Source of the DNA: Antedon mediterranea
Lineage: Eukaryota > Echinodermata > Crinoidea > Comatulida > Antedonidae
Direction: 5' to 3'
Assembly (NCBI RefSeq): GCF_964355755.1
Contig: NC_092679.1
Coordinates: 2,420,001 to 2,484,000 of the forward strand
DNA length: 64,000 nucleotides
A model generated the notes under the pieces. That model made no database searches, was not told where the DNA came from, and saw nothing but the letters and a program-made list of their open reading frames with translations. Positions 34,090 to 43,965 of this stretch are shown piece after piece. Numbering within the stretch: position 1 is the first letter of the stretch; each line of letters starts with the position of its first letter. The position numbers and the translations under genes are program-made.

Positions 34090-34430
34090 TCCACAACTTG
34101 CTACCAGATGACCACCGACAACTTCTTACCAGGCGACCACCGACAACTTCTTACCAGGCGACCACCGACAACTTCTTACCAGGCGACCACCGACAACTTC
34201 TTACCAGGCGACCACCGACAACTTCTTACCAGGCGACCACCGACAACTTCTTACCAGACGACCACCGACAACTTCTTACCAGACGACCACCGACAACTTC
34301 TTACCAGACGACCACCGACAACTTCTTACCAGACGACCACCGACAACTTCTTACCAGACGACCACCGACAACTTCTTACCAGACGACCACCGACAACTTC
34401 TTACCAGACGACCGCCGACAACTTCTTACC
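34090..34430. repeat. Minisatellite, 25-bp unit (about 13 copies)
   Basis: The unit is cgaccaccgacaacttctta followed by ccagg or ccaga. The first five or six copies have the GGCGACC form and the later ones AGACGACC, a sharp switch near 34,255. It passes directly into the 26-bp array. Confidence 0.95.
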
Positions 34431-35225
34431 AAACGACCGCCAACAACCAGATGACCAAACGACCGCCAACAACCAGATGACCAAACGACCGCCAACAACC
34501 AGATGACCAAACGACCGCCAACAACCAGATGACCAAACGACCGCCAACAACCAGATGACCAAACGACCGCCAACAACCAGATGACCAAACGACCGCCAAC
34601 AACCAGATGACCAAACGACCGCCAACAACCAGATGACCAAACGACCGCCAACAACCAGATGACCAAACGACCGCCAACAACCAGATGACCAAACGACCGC
34701 CAACAACCAGATGACCAAACGACCGCCAACAACCAGATGACCAAACGACCGCCAACAACCAGATGACCAAACGACCGCCAACAACCAGATGACCAAACGA
34801 CCGCCAACAACCAGATGACCAAACGACCGCCAACAACCAGATGACCAAACGACCGCCAACAACCAGATGACCAAACGACCGCCAACAACCAGATGACCAA
34901 ACGACCGCCAACAACCAGATGACCAAACGACCGCCAACAACCAGATGACCAAACGACCGCCAACAACCAGATGACCAAACGACCGCCAACAACCAGATGA
35001 CCAAACGACCGCCAACAACCAGATGGCCAAACGACCGCCAACAACCAGATGGCCAAACGACCGCCAACAACCAGATGGCCAAACGACCGCCAACAACCAG
35101 ATGGCCAAACGACCGCCAACAACCAGATGGCCAAACGACCGCCAACAACCAGATGACCAGACGACCGCCAACAACCAGATGACCAGACGACCGCCAACAA
35201 CCAGATGACCAGACGACCAAACGAC
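34430..35225. repeat. Minisatellite, 26-bp unit (about 30 copies)
   Basis: The unit is gaccgccaacaaccagatga followed by ccaaac. It is nearly homogeneous; copies between about 35,022 and 35,135 carry GATGGCC instead of GATGACC, and the last copies carry CCAGACG. All three minus-strand frames are open for roughly 265-295 codons because the unit lacks stops, and 26 is not a multiple of three, so each frame reads the same 26-residue cycle. I regard this as non-coding. Confidence 0.95.
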
Positions 35226-35312
35226 CACCAACAACCAGATGACCACCGACAACTTCTTACCAAACGACCACCGACAACTTCTTACCAAACGACCACCGAC
35301 AACTTTTGTTTC
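35226..35312. repeat. Return of the 25-bp unit at the array's right edge
   Basis: Two to three copies of gaccaccgacaacttcttac reappear after the 26-bp block, so the 26-bp expansion is nested inside an older 25-bp array. Confidence 0.85.
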
Positions 35313-38300
35313 TATCGGATGATCACCAACAACTTGTACAGTTGCTTAAATGTTGTCAAAGATAAGTACGATTGATAATAAAGTAGAAAACAAAACAAAT
35401 TCCAGTATTACAAAATTGTTTGGCAACTGATATGGCGGCAAAGTATTTTGGACATAAAAATTTAATTTTAAATTAATAAATGTGATCAGACTAATGTAAC
35501 ATTGAGGGTTTTCTTTATACTAATATGACAAAATGTAGCTACCGTTCATCTCATTAATGTTAGTGCGAATTGATGTTATGAAGTTATTCTTGGTATATTT
35601 GTGGCATAGTGAAAGTGTAGGCCTACGTGTGTGTTAGAGTTATGCATATTTCACATCATTTTAATATCATTGTGATGTGCTCACATTTTGTCCTTCAGTA
35701 TTTAGGATTCCATGGACTTTCAGAACTGAGCTGCTGATGATGACTGCTACAGATTTATATGTTACACTTAATATAACAAAAGAAGAGTAAAACCCTCAAT
35801 ATTACAGAGTCGAATTTAAATTACCAAATCAATTGAAGCATCATGAGATGTGCTTTCAATTCAATAATAAAATTGATTTGCCTAGAAAATAATGTCGCCA
35901 CTTAAAACCTTAAAAGGTTTATATTTACTTTCCTAGATGTACCTCAAATTGGATTAAGTTCAACAAGCTTCATCTAAGTATGTCGACACCTCATCTAATG
36001 ATGACCACCAACCAAGTACTTGCATCTGTGGGCCTTGCATTGGATTTGGCAGAAGACTACAGTAGCAACAAGAACCTAGGCTTCAGAACTGTCAAATATG
36101 TTAATATAGTACTGCACCTTCTGTGTAAAAATGATGCTCTCTTGATACTGTTTACACATGGTAATTTCTCCATCGTCATATGCTTTCATTATTTCTGGAA
36201 AAAGATTATGGTAGTTTAAAAAACATTGCATTTGCTACCACTAAAATGTTATTGTAACTATCATTTTATTTTCTCTAAAATCTTCAGTCGTGTTTGCAGA
36301 TAACCAACATTATGGACAACACAAAGCTGATTGAATGTTGATTTTGGTATGGTTTCTCTGTTGATAGACATCGATAGTATAGAAGCTACCAGAAGGATGT
36401 GATAGTGTTCTGCCACTGAACATGATGAACATGAACACAATGAAACCGAAAATATTATCACAAGTTGGCCATACAAATTAATTTAATGAAACAATATTCT
36501 TCCAGAAAACCAGAACTGATGTAATGCCAACAATCTTAACTGGTTTCATCTATGTATGTCGGCATTGACTTTACAAGATTATCATCAAGAATATTAGGGT
36601 CGACAGCGAGTTTTTCAGGTGACCATCAACACTATAGACGGATTTATCTTTGGAGTACGTCGACAGTGAGTTTTTCAGGTGACCATCAACAATAGACTGA
36701 TTTCATCTTTGGTGTACGTCGACAGTGAGTTTTTGAGGTGCCCAACAATGTTGAATCTCTGGTATGCAGTACACATTGACAGTTTTTCGATTGACCACAA
36801 ACAAACATTACTGTTTGTATTTATTTATATATTGGATTGCTAACCAATGTCTGTAATTGGTGGTTTAATAAGTGGTGTTAGAAAAACAAAAATAATACAC
36901 ATTTTTAAATTATATATTATGCCTCATCATACTATGAAATTAAACTAAATTTACAATTAATAGGAATGAATTAAAAAAAAATATTTGGGAGGGGAGGTTG
37001 AAGGACAATGTAGTACCAGTATGCAAAAAAATACACACAAAAAACCCAAAAACAATTGCATTATGTTACCTTCTTCAAATAATTTGAATAGACTGGTACA
37101 ACCGATTGAGGCTCTCTTCCTTCTTCTAATCATACCTTTTTACTGTGTCTATTTTTATTATTAATGCATATTTATTTCATTAATTCTTTCTCTCTCTCTC
37201 TCTCCATTCATTTAACCAAGTGTAAACAGTATCTTTTTTTTCAAACTAGGTGCGCTTAGAATTTAGTTTATGCGTAGAGTTAAGCTTTTTAGCTTAGTTA
37301 GGCCGTAATTAAGTAATGATACTGTTTACATCTATCATCTTACCCACCTTCATAAAATGTCTTTCTATCTATTTCTATATTTTAGTGAAAAGGTATGAGT
37401 CGCGAATAATTATTATCGATCGCTAAAAATTTAAATTCTAAAAAAATATTTTATTACATAATATAATGAGGCATAATGTATTTCTAAAATATTCTATGTT
37501 TCATGGGTAAATCAACTTATAACTTGTATAAATGCTAATTATTGATCAATACATTTTTCGTTGGATTGGTGTTAAATGCCATATACGTGTAAAAATAAAA
37601 TGTACATATATTGATTACATTTGTGATATACATAAAACATTCTATCAATTTGTATATTAAAGAAGATGTCTGCAGCTTATTCAAATAAAACTTCGAAACA
37701 TTCTCAACTTTATAATGAATGGGAACAAAATGTATACTGTACTAAAACATGTTCTGACTTAATTGTTTAAATGATTATACGTTGTAACCTATTATATATG
37801 CATTTATTATATTGACTTTGAATTAAATTAATTAGAAATATGTTATTTTCGGATTAACAGAGTATTGTAAATACCGTTGTATGTCTTTAAATATAACACT
37901 ACTTTCAATAAAAGTTATGGCCGAATTGGGCCCCGATTAAATTTACCACCATGACCATTATGCAAATTAGTACCGTACTGTATGATGAAAGATGCAACTA
38001 AATAATTATTTTGATTTGAATAAAGTATTGTATTGTTGAATGTACTGTTCGTTTTATCTATTCTAACTATATCTTGCTAGTATATTTAAACGGTACTGTG
38101 CATTATTAATTAATATTATTATTAACAGTATTTTGACATATATGGCGTGTCATATACTTAGCTAATTCAAAACGTCCGTTGGAGGCGCTGCATCAAAAAA
38201 CAAAACAAAACAAGAGCGCGAAAAAGCATGTTATTTTATACCGCCGGTGATAAAACGGTGCTAATTAATTAATGTTTCTAGGCCTAGGCCTAGGCCCAAT

Positions 38301-38635
38301 ATCAATCGTGACTACAAGTGTGTTGTATGCCGGAAATGGTAATAATAAAAATTCTATAATACGTTATTGTAACGAGGGAAACTAGTACGTCAGCTTGCCT
38401 ACAGACCGTCTGTAGGCTAGCTAGGCCTAGCCTAGCTAGGCTAAATAACCGATCAATTCGGACGAGATTCCTTCATCTCGCACCTCATTTCGGTCGTGAT
38501 TTAATGGGTTTCGGTCGCCTGCTCGCTCCAAGTGTACAGTAAGCCTACAACATTAGATTTACCCTGATTAAATGTAAACAGGTTTATGAAATTGATAATG
38601 CTAATTCGGTATTTTATATAGGCCTAGTTAGTAGT
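35313..38635. other. Upstream of CDIN1; no gene recognised
   Basis: AT-rich DNA. A degenerate tandem of about 60 bp lies at 36,540-36,790 (gtcgacagtgagtttttcag, then gtgaccatcaac, three units), and a short TC run at 37,188-37,203. From about 38,150 to 38,470 CG content rises and the motif aggcctaggcctaggccc and inverted gctagctaggcctagcctag blocks appear. This is the likely CDIN1 promoter side, but no core element is certain. Confidence 0.55.
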
Positions 38636-38665
38636 TAATGCTCCTCTCTTCTTACTTGCTGTAAT

Positions 38666-38766
38666 ATGATTATGAAACAAGGCGAGTATGCCGCTATTGC
38701 GGACATGTTGAAGCAACCCAGAACATCCGAAGATGCAATCAATTCAACACTTAAAGCATTTCCAAA
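38666..38766 (+). CDS. CDIN1: CDIN1 exon 1
   Basis: Encodes residues 1-33 ([15 protein letters not shown] to KAFP) plus two bases of codon 34. The donor is gtaagt at 38767. Met1-Ile-Met and Tyr8 line up with human MIL...Y8, and FP falls at the same residue numbers (32-33) in both. Confidence 0.92.
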
Positions 38767-41700
38767 GTAAGTACAGTTAAAAATAAATAAATTTAGTGTA
38801 AAAAAAAGAAGCTGATGTCCCACTATAATAATAATAATGCCACCTCTTGCTTGCAACATATTTGAGTAGATGTAATTAATAGCTGTATGTTTTATGCATA
38901 CATCTCGATTATTGTACCTTTTCAATTCCCATTATTTTATAAAGTTTAAATTACAAGACGGCAGTGGCAATTTACTCACAGATTGTGCAGCGGAAAGTAA
39001 AAAGTTCTTTACACAAACACCAAAAAGCGGAAATGGTCAAGTGTTATTACGAAGAGTAAGTACTGTTTGCTGCCACCAGGAGGATGTACTGTATATGACC
39101 GATTATAATCCCGGGCCACATTTCAATAATAATCCCACCCCCTAATTTAGGCTTAAGCACAATACTTTTGTAATGATTTTTGCCACTTTTCTATCCAAAG
39201 CCTCTGGAGCTATATTCGGTCATATCAACAACAAAAACCCAAATATATGCAGCTACTAGCTATATCACACAGTGTGTGTTTGCTAGTTAAACAATGTCTC
39301 TCCTTACCCAAAATATCCACTACTCAAGTCACAAACAGACACAAATGTCTGTATTTATCAGCGTTATTGCATCAATTTTAAAGTAATAGTAATAGTATTA
39401 GTGTTTCTTTGCAGATACGTAGTGAATTCTAAAAAAGACCCATGTGGGCCAGTAATGCTGAATCTTGCAATGAAGGTAATTAAATCTTGGTATATAGATC
39501 TTGTCATGAATAAATGGTAATCTAACTTATTATTATTACTAATTATGTAAAATATGATAGCACACATGAAATGAAATAAGAATTGATCTGCTTCCCCCTA
39601 CAATTTACATCGGTTGCCATTCAAGTTGTGGAAAGCAGTTACATTATTAAATCTTCTTCTTCTGTCTGCTTTTCTTTATTAGGTTGATCTTCCACCAGCT
39701 CTATTTGCAAGGATGATACTTGAACAACATCTTATCAACTCAGACGACAATGAAGACGAAAATGGTAAACATTATTGTAATTTTTTACCTTTCCTCTTTG
39801 TTCCCTGTGGCAAACATTCTCTCCCTCTCTCACAGTTTAGTTGTACCCTCTTTAAATATTATTTGAAACACTTCTTAAGCTCTGTCTACACTATCGAACT
39901 AGTTTGACAAAAGTCTGATGTGCCTAAATATGGTAGTGATATGCTTAAATATGGTAGTGGTATGACATCATAATGTCCATATATGGGCTCATCACATATT
40001 GTTTGATAGTGTAGACAGAGCTTTAACACTGATAGTGTATGTCAAGAAATATTATGAATATTCACCACAAATATATATTTTGTGTGTACTGTGTATCATT
40101 AATTCTTTCTTCTATTTGTATACAGTAAGTAAGCTGCAAGTAAATCAATTACTTAAAGATACCCACCTTATACAAGACCCAGTCCTCTCATTCCAAGTTC
40201 AGCAGGTATTTGTGTTCATATTACAAATATGGATATTTGTATTTAATGTAGAACCCTATTAATAAAAGCAATATCAAGAAAGAAAGGGTTTACATACTGT
40301 ATTTACAAAGTTACAAACATTCTTTTATACATCCTTAAAAAAAAAATATTAAAAAACATAAAACAAACAAAAGAACAAAGGAAAGAAAATGCAACTAAAT
40401 GTCTATCAACTTCCATTTCTTTTAAAACATATCAAACAAATCATGTAAAAATTATTTAAAATTCATATTTGAGTAAAAAAACATAATTTCTGATATTTTA
40501 TAAATAAATATTTTTTTTTTTAGAGATATAATACAGTAAATCATAATGTATAAAAAGATGATTCAGTTATATACAAAATGAAAGAGGCAAAAAAACCCAA
40601 GAAAGTATCGATCAATTGGAAACAAAAATCCAATTGAAACTTGTACAGTATGTTGGGAAGCCATGTAAGAAGATTATATACTTATATATATATAAATGTA
40701 AACATATAACTACACATACACAAAAAGATCAACAGACAAAAGGAAGCAATTTCGAAAAAGTTTCTAAAGTTAAAAAAAATATATAGTATAATAAATATAA
40801 TACAAACTGAAATAATTAAGATAACATAATAATTTAATTTAATAATAATAATAATAATAATAATAAGATTTTTATAGCGCACATACCACTCCAGAGTGGT
40901 TAAAAAGTTTATATTATGAGAATGTCACATATCTAATAAAAATACGTTTTCAATATTATTCCATTGAATCGCAACAATTCAATTTACACAACATATACTT
41001 ACTTTCTTTAACAGTGTTACTGTAATATTCTTTAGTATTGTGACTAAAACTTAAATATCGGAATAATGTAACTTAGCGATTGATTGATAAGATATCATCG
41101 CCCAAAGACTCCAAATGCTGCTCAGGACCTTTATATTTGTTATCTATTTGATTTTATCTGGGTGAATAAATACTATTGATTTTTTATAACGCATTTATTT
41201 GATTTTTTTCTTTTTTCAGGCTGTATTGAATGACATGACTTATGGACCTATTGTTGAAAGTATTAAACAGTATCCTTTTATATTTTATAGTACAGTATAC
41301 AATATATTTGTAAACATGATTAAATTTAATTTAATTTATATATCCTTAACTTTTGCTAAAGTTCTGTTGGTAATGAGTATGAATTCTTGTTGAAGAGCCA
41401 TTTAAAGAAAAATAACATTTCATTTATACGTAAGTATCATCCACAATTTACACCCATAAAGCGTGGTTCCCACTAGAGAGTTGACCAATGACACAATGCA
41501 GCTGTTGTATGGAATATACATCTATTTTTTCTATTACTTTTTAGGTGAGGAAGAGATGAGAAGCAAAGGCTATGACAAAACACCAGATATAAAACTTCAA
41601 ATACCAATTGGTAACATTTTAAATTTGTTTTTTCCTCTACATTGTTACTAAAATTACGAAAAATAAACAAAGTAAAATTAATAAAATATTCATAGCAGAA

Positions 41701-42713
41701 ATTTGTAATAAGGATTAATTTAATAATGATATTTATTCTCCCGATGTAAGGCTGTAAAGTTGGCAAAGAATTGCTGAATATTATATAAGATGCTAGCATA
41801 TTTTTATATAAATTTTAAACCAGTCTGTGCCTCCTTTTTTGTATTTCTTTTATTCCAGTCCACTCAGGCAGCACTTGTCTCTCTACTTTGTTCAAGTACT
41901 ATAACTTGCACTGATGAAGGGCTATGTGACCCAGATCTAGCATTTTGCTTATTTTATTTTGTACCTCCATTGAGGTCCAACCACTCATACCCACAGCATT
42001 GTCATTTCACTGCTTATTTTATTTTGTACCTTAATTTTTAGTAATTTTCCTTTGGATTTATATAAATTTTAAATAGATAGTTTTTAAATAATTATGTTAT
42101 TGTTGTTTATAGCAATGGATGGGTATATTATAAACTGGATTGAGAGCAAGGCATCGTTTGGAGACAAAGTCAGCCAAGCTAACTACTTAAAAGATCAGTT
42201 CTGGAGTTACGTCAACCGGTAATTTAGTTTCTGTTCTTTAAGGCCGATTTACACAGACGAGCGGTAACGGTAAGCAGATTACCACTGAGCTTGTCCCACT
42301 TACTGTAGAATCTGTATCTATCCTGGGCAGAAACCGTCCGTCTGCTCCATGTTTTCTGTAAACAGTCAAAAGGAGTAACATAGATTCTATTGTATCACCG
42401 CTCGTTTGTGTAAATTGGCCTTTTGTATGAGATTTAGATTTAAACGGCTCTGTGGGAACCTAAGCTACGTGGAAACTTTAAAATTTGGACATTTTGGTGT
42501 CAGATGTATAATAAATGCCCTCTTCCTATCTCAATTTGCAGCTACACAATTTTATCTTACAGATTTGGCTCAGGTCTTGTAATCTATTGGTTTGGATATA
42601 TTGAGGAGTTGGACGTACATAGAGATAGAGGCATCGCACTTGCCCAACATTTCCCAAATTCATTAGTTACATTTAATCCGCTGAAAGTTGAAAATAGGGT
42701 GCATAATAGTTGA
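38666..42713 (+). CDS. CDIN1: CDIN1 (C15orf41), codanin-1-interacting nuclease; ten coding exons, 291 aa
   Basis: The exons are 38666-38766, 38945-39055, 39415-39475, 39683-39764, 40126-40205, 41220-41269, 41362-41429, 41545-41610, 42113-42218 and 42563-42713: 876 bp, 291 codons plus TGA, all junctions in phase with GT-AG introns. The human protein has 281 residues. CDIN1 is a predicted PD-(D/E)xK nuclease that binds codanin-1 (CDAN1); human mutations cause congenital dyserythropoietic anaemia type I. The C-terminal part is the most conserved: GYDKTPD (D199), then [10 protein letters not shown] (E217, K219), [19 protein letters not shown]199, E217 and K219 are the expected catalytic acid, acid and lysine. 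The N-terminal half is diverged but aligns without gaps through exon 2. The ATG has an in-frame TAA ten codons upstream. No break is seen, so the gene looks intact. Confidence 0.96.
38945..39055 (+). CDS. CDIN1: CDIN1 exon 2
   Basis: The correct frame reads [15 protein letters not shown] to KCYYE (residues 35-70), matching human ATLLSIFSQEY to ESYYQ. A longer open frame over the same bases (38,894-39,145) is the wrong frame. The acceptor is the weak ttataaag; the donor is gtaagt at 39056. Confidence 0.9.
39415..39475 (+). CDS. CDIN1: CDIN1 exon 3
   Basis: 61 bp between ctttgcag and gtaatt, residues 71-91 ([21 protein letters not shown]), matching human [20 protein letters not shown]. Confidence 0.92.
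39683..39764 (+). CDS. CDIN1: CDIN1 exon 4
   Basis: 82 bp, residues 92-118: [17 protein letters not shown], then an acidic stretch DDNEDEN, matching human VDYAPSLMARLILERFL. The donor is gtaaac. Confidence 0.93.
39877..40023. mobile_element. MITE family A, full-length copy in CDIN1 intron 4
   Basis: AAGCTCTGTCTACACTATCG to TTTGATAGTGTAGACAGAGC then TT. The core has two nearly identical atatggtagtg segments. TTA precedes and TAA follows, consistent with a TA or TTAA target. It is one of the best-preserved copies. Confidence 0.92.
40126..40205 (+). CDS. CDIN1: CDIN1 exon 5
   Basis: 80 bp, residues 119-145 ([19 protein letters not shown] to QVQQ), matching human [20 protein letters not shown]. 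The acceptor tatacag precedes a cryptic-looking taagtaag inside the exon. Confidence 0.9.
40845..40866 (+). repeat. (AAT)n microsatellite in CDIN1 intron 5
   Basis: About seven to eight AAT units. Intron 5 (40,206-41,219) is otherwise A/T-rich, with several poly-A and ATATATA tracts and no other feature. Confidence 0.85.
41220..41269 (+). CDS. CDIN1: CDIN1 exon 6
   Basis: A 50-bp exon, residues 146-161 ([16 protein letters not shown]) plus CA of His162. The acceptor is a long pyrimidine tract ending ttttttcag. The donor gtatcc is non-ideal, but the join restores IKH as in human. Confidence 0.9.
41362..41429 (+). CDS. CDIN1: CDIN1 exon 7
   Basis: 68 bp, residues 162-184: [20 protein letters not shown] then FI, matching human [20 protein letters not shown]. 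The acceptor is ttgctaaag and the donor gtaagt. It is too short and phase-shifted to show as an open frame. Confidence 0.9.
41460..41496. mobile_element. MITE family C, solo end in CDIN1 intron 7
   Basis: gcgtggttcccactagagag then ttgaccaatgacac, matching one arm of family C and the solo end at 8,088. Confidence 0.55.
41545..41610 (+). CDS. CDIN1: CDIN1 exon 8 (first catalytic aspartate)
   Basis: 66 bp, residues 185-206: [20 protein letters not shown]. It carries D199 of the PD motif. The acceptor is tacttttta g and the donor gtaaca. Confidence 0.94.
42113..42218 (+). CDS. CDIN1: CDIN1 exon 9 (ExK motif)
   Basis: 106 bp, residues 207-241: [20 protein letters not shown] and on to DQFWSYVN. 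E217 and K219 form the ExK motif. It is the most conserved exon. The donor gtaatt is followed 21 bp later by a MITE B copy. Confidence 0.96.
42240..42424. mobile_element. MITE family B, full-length copy in CDIN1 intron 9
   Basis: AAGGCCGATTTACACAGACG at the left and cgtttgtgtaaattggcctt at the right are inverse termini. Internal blocks gtagaatctgtatctatcct and gagtaacatagattctattg match other copies. Confidence 0.9.
42563..42713 (+). CDS. CDIN1: CDIN1 exon 10 (C-terminus, stop)
   Basis: Residues 242-291: [31 protein letters not shown], ending VENRVHNS and TGA at 42711-42713. The tail is slightly longer than in human, where the protein ends shortly after FPTNIVTL. Confidence 0.95.
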
Positions 42714-43036
42714 AATGGGTCAACTTAACAGGGTGAAGTAGGTGTACACATATATCTTAGCTGCATTATGGGAGTATAAGTGCTTGATCAAAAAATGACC
42801 GGGGTAATGATATGTATAGTCTGGGCTCTTTTAATATTCATATTTCAGAATTTCAAAGACTCAACAACTAAGATGGTGCGCATGCACGTTTAGATAATGT
42901 GTACTTGGGTACATTGATGAAAGTTTCTGAATACGGTATGATAACCTACGTCATTCTTATCGGATGTTTGCGGTCTGCAAATCAATTTCTGTACGTGTTT
43001 CACAAGTCTGTATTTTCAGACAAAAATCGCGGTCGA

Positions 43037-43052
43037 AATAAAAACAAATAAA
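43037..43052 (+). terminator. Candidate CDIN1 polyadenylation signals
   Basis: AATAAA at 43037-43042 and again at 43047-43052, about 325 bp downstream of the stop codon. They are the first such hexamers I found after the stop. No cDNA evidence is available. Confidence 0.4.
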
Positions 43053-43265
43053 TTTAAAAAAAGACAATACAGACTTGGGGCAAGTCTATGATATGTACAG
43101 CGCTTAGAGGTTTTACAATATTTAGAAATCCAAGATATTGTTATTACGGTATTATTGTATCCAAACGACATTAACAGCTTTTATTATACTGTATTATATT
43201 GTCTATAACATAAATTTAATATAAATCTTGTTTACATAAATTTGATTGTTTTGTTTGTTTGTGAC

Positions 43266-43580
43266 ATTTATTATTTATTTATTACCGCCAAGGAGGTTAT
43301 GTTTTCACCCCTGTATGTGTGTGAACAGCCTGGAGGCCACAATGATCTATGCCTCAAGAGCTTGGATGAGTTCGAATTTGAGGGGAAAAGGTCATAGGTC
43401 AGGGTCACAACTAACAAAAAACTATTTTACTGCCTAGAGACCAGAGTTTTTATCCAAATTTCACCAAACTTAGCCACAATGATCAATGACTCATCATATA
43501 ATTGTGGTTAAATTTTGAAGGGTCAGGGTCAAAGATCAAGGTCCACCAAAAACAAAAACAAAATAATACATAACCATTAC
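43266..43580. repeat. Dispersed repeat (CCGCCAAGGAGGTTATGTTT)
   Basis: attaccgccaaggaggttat, gttttcacccctgtatgtgt, then ggaggccacaatgatctatg and GGTCA-rich tails (aggtcataggtcagggtcac; ggtcagggtcaaagatcaag). I recall this as a repeat seen in many marine invertebrate genomes; it has no coding capacity here. Confidence 0.5.
43389..43407 (+). promoter_or_regulatory. Repeat-borne AGGTCA direct repeats (DR1-like)
   Basis: AGGTCA-T-AGGTCA (43389-43401) followed at once by GGGTCA (43402-43407). Direct repeats spaced by one base are classic nuclear-receptor sites. It is carried inside the dispersed repeat, so it may only be sequence coincidence. Confidence 0.3.
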
Positions 43581-43965
43581 ACCAAACTCTTATCCACAAC
43601 TTTGTTTATTTACACTTAGAACTAATAAAAAAATAATATAAAAAAATATATATATATTCCGGGGACATTTTATGTAGGGGAATTTTACAGTAGATGGAGG
43701 TTTGTACTCTCGGAGTACCCTCTAGTACTGGGAGAGGAGGAGGGCATACCATTACAATTTGTAAGGTATATTAGGTCCCCTTATTTACAGATGATGTGAA
43801 TATTCGTGCTTATGAGTCAAAATTTAAGTTGCACAGTAATTTTTTTTAAATCGGTAATAAAAATTTTCAAAAAATGGCCAAAATATCAAATATTTTAAAA
43901 ATCAATAATTATGCGATAATATTACCATATATGGCCATATATTGTGTTATCATCATCTTATATGG
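43581..43965. other. AT-rich flank of satellite 1
   Basis: It holds an ATATATAT tract and palindromic atatggccatat. It shows decayed resemblance to satellite 1 near 43,850-43,965 (ttttcaaaaaatggccaaaa). Confidence 0.5.

Noticed and set aside
34098-34506. Plus-strand frames of 118-132 codons (TTDNFLPDDHRQ cycle)
   Set aside because: Produced by the 25-bp minisatellite without stops; same reasoning.
34376-35288. Three overlapping minus-strand open frames of 264-295 codons (GHLVVGGRLVIWLLAVVW cycle)
   Set aside because: They are the same 26-bp minisatellite unit read in all three frames; there is no non-repeat coding sequence and no splice or start context.
35980-36219. 79-codon plus frame (MSTPHLMMTTNQVLAS)
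   Set aside because: Looks more gene-like than its neighbours, but its start lies in sequence resembling the nearby degenerate repeat and it matches no family I know.
38635-38925. 96-codon minus-strand frame over CDIN1 exon 1
   Set aside because: Antisense shadow of the coding exon with no recognised content.
38894-39145. 83-codon plus frame ([12 protein letters not shown])
   Set aside because: It overlaps CDIN1 exon 2 but in the wrong phase; the frame that joins exons 1 and 3 gives the conserved CDIN1 sequence.
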